Below are positions 59,901-62,900 of a stretch of 64,000 nucleotides of DNA, piece after piece (position 1 is the first letter of the stretch; the number at the start of each line of letters is the position of its first letter). The stretch covers positions 310,001 through 374,000 of the forward strand of contig JACRDQ010000036.1 in NCBI GenBank assembly GCA_016218545.1, written 5' to 3'. The notes beneath the pieces were generated by a model. It made no database searches and had not been told where the DNA came from. It saw nothing but the letters and a program-made list of their open reading frames with translations. A program made the position numbers and the translations under genes. The DNA comes from Elusimicrobiota bacterium. Its GTDB lineage: Bacteria; Elusimicrobiota; Elusimicrobia; UBA1565; UBA9628.

Positions 59901-62900
59901 CTTGTCCAGGCCGGAGAGGACGGCGTTGGCCGTGCCCGTGATGGAGGTGATGTTGCTCGCGAAGAGGTCGCTCACGGGCCAGGTCATGGAGGAGATCGGA
60001 GGCGTCACGTCCATGGTGAAGGACCGGTAGGGCGTCCAGTCGCTCAGGTTGCGGTCGTCCTGGCCGCCCACGGTCCTGGCGTCGTCGCGGCCCCTGGCCC
60101 GCACCCGGTAGACCTGGTCTCCCCTGATCTGCCAGGAGTTGGCGTCATAGGGCGCGGCCGGGTCGTCGACCGGGAGCTCGGCCCCTGCCAGGCGCCAGAT
60201 CGTGGTCCCGGCCGCCAGCTCCCGCTGCCTTCCCACGAAGGTCGTGTCCTCGCCCGGGTTGAAGAGCCAGGCCGAGCCGTTCCAATAGTAGGTGTCGTTC
60301 CCGGAGAGATGGTAGAGCTGGATATCGACGTCGTCGCTCAAGACCGGCGAGGCCTTGAACTCGGCGATGGCCCTGCCGTCAGGCTCCTCGCGCGCCGTGC
60401 CGGTGAGCTGGGTCAGGGTGGCCGGCCTCCAGACCGTGCCGTCCGCGGCCGGGGCCGTCACGGCGAGCGAAGGCGAGCTCTTGTCCACCACGTAGGTGCG
60501 CGAGGACACGAGGGGCGTGAAGGTCTCTTGAGTGTTGCCGGCCTGGTCCCTGGCGCGCACCAGGACGCGGAACCACCTGCCGGTCTCGTGCGTCTCGGCC
60601 AGGTAGCCCGGGTTCGTGTAGGTCCAAGACGAGGTCCAGATCCGGGCCGGATGCCAGAGCTCGGAGCCGGCCAGGAACCCGGTCGAGGGATTGGTCCGGT
60701 ACCACTGGTTGGCGCCCGGACCCGTGAGCTGGAGGAGCGAGATCTCCACCGAGGCCAGGCCCGAGGGCTCGGTCTCGCCTCCGGCGTCGACGGGGTTGGG
60801 GTCGTTGTCCCAGGTCTGGCCGAAGGTCACGGTGCCCGAGCTCAACGACATGCTCTGGATGAAGAGCTTGTCGATGGGCACGTCCAGGGTGGCCGTGGGG
60901 GTCGTGGCGTCGAGCCGGAACTCGTAGTCCGAGCCCGCGGTGAGGTTGCCGGCCTTGTCCTCGACCTGGAAGCGCACCTTGTACTTGGCGCCGTCGACGA
61001 GCATGCTCTGGTCGATGAGCTTGTCCTGGGTCCAGGAGAAGACCCCGGCGCCGGGATAGAAGGCGGTCAGCACGGCCGCGGAGTCGAAGAAGACCTCGCC
61101 GTTCCACCTGTAGTTGTCCGTGGCGCGGATGACCTGGAACTTGGCCTTGTCCAGGGCGAAGTCTCCGGGCGCGACGTCCGAGGCGAAGCCCGCGATGCTG
61201 ACGAGCTCGCCGAAGCGGTAGCCGCCCTTATTGGGAAGAGTGACGCTGGCCGTGGGAGGGTCGCCGTCCACCACGAAGGTCCGCTCCGCGAACGGCGGGG
61301 TCTCGACCGTGACCCCGTTGATGGCCCGGACCTGGACCTTGATCTGGCTGCTGCCCGAGGGCCAGTCCGAGAAGCTCCTCTGCCAGGTCAGGTTCGCGGT
61401 CCCGTGGAAACCGCAGGTGGATTCCCCGACCACGTAGTTCTGCTCGCCGCAGCCGAGCAAGCCCGCGTAGGTGTCGGTGTCCACCCACACGCTCCCGCCC
61501 TGCCAGACCTCGTCCGGCTCCGCCGTGACGTTGATGAGCCGGACCTGGGCCGTGGTGGCGTCCGAGAGCGTGCCCTCGATGAGGGTCAGGGCCGAAGGCT
61601 TGTAGTGCGCCAGGTCGGCCGGGGAGGTGAGGTAGGACTGAGGCTCGGCTCCGGTCTTCATGATGACGATGCAGGCGGACTGGGTCGGCGGCGTGGTGCA
61701 GGCTCCGGTGCCGGGGAAGAGCTGGATGTTGCCGACCTTGTCCGTGGCGCGCGCGAAGATGCGGTACTGGGTGTTGTTGGACATGGCCGGGATGGAGCCT
61801 CCCGTGACCTCCCAGGGCACGGGCACCGCGGTCTGGGTCGAGGCCGGCACGTAGTGGAGCTCGGGCGGATTCTCGCTGCCGCAGTCCGACCAGGTGTTGA
61901 CCGTGCCGACCTCCCACCAGCACCCGGTCTGGGCGCCCGAGGCGGCCTGGTAGGCCACGTGCACCATGTGGGCCCCGGAGTTGGCGTCCGAGGCCGTGCC
62001 GCTGACGCTGGGCAGGGTGCCCACGTTGGCCGTGTTGGGGACCTGGATGAGGGTGGTCGGCTTGGTCTTGTCCATCCGGAAGACCTTCTCGTTGCGGTTG
62101 GCCTCGAAGGAGCTCTCCACGTTGGGGCTCCAGGACTCGGTGCCGTCGCGAGCGTCGTCCTTGCCGCGCATGCGCACGCGGTAGGACTCGCCGTCCAGGG
62201 CCGCGTTCGTCACGTCGGGATAGGTCGTGTAGGTCCAGGTGTCCTGGACGACGTACGTCATGTTCTGCCAGGACAGGTCCGCGAGACAGTCCGCGCTGAA
62301 GGCGGCCACCCCGTTCCAGCACTGGGCGTCGTTGTTGCCGCGCCGGATCTGGATCTGCATCATCTGCACCGAGCCGCCTGCTCCGGGACCCGTCTCGGGC
62401 TTGTCCACGGCCCGGCCCGTGCTCTCCTTCAAGCGGTAGCCCTCGATGTCGCTCACCCACATCTGGTTCACGGGCCAGATGACGGTCGAGGTCGGGGCCT
62501 GGGTCTCGTAGCGGAAGACCGTCTCGACCGTGTTGGAGGACTCGATGTTGCGGTAGGAGGCGTCGGGCTTGTCCACCTTGTCCCTGGCCCAGGCGTAGAG
62601 CTCGAAGGTCTCGGCCGTGGGCACGCTGGTCCAGAAGCCTCCCAGGCTCGAGTGCGTCCAGTTCCAGGCCGTGGTCTGGTCCCAGCCTCCGGGCGGCACC
62701 ATGACCCAGTCGTCGCGCACCACCTCCCAGCCCTTGACCGCGCCGTTCCACCACTTCAGGTCCGACTGCCTCCTGATGCCCGTCATCAGGGTCTCGATGC
62801 CGGCCTGCCTGCCCGAGTTGTCCGGCATGTCCAGGGCCGTGCCGCCGATGACGCCGATCTGCTGGGAGTAGCTCTTGAAGTTGCTGGGCTTGGTCGGAGT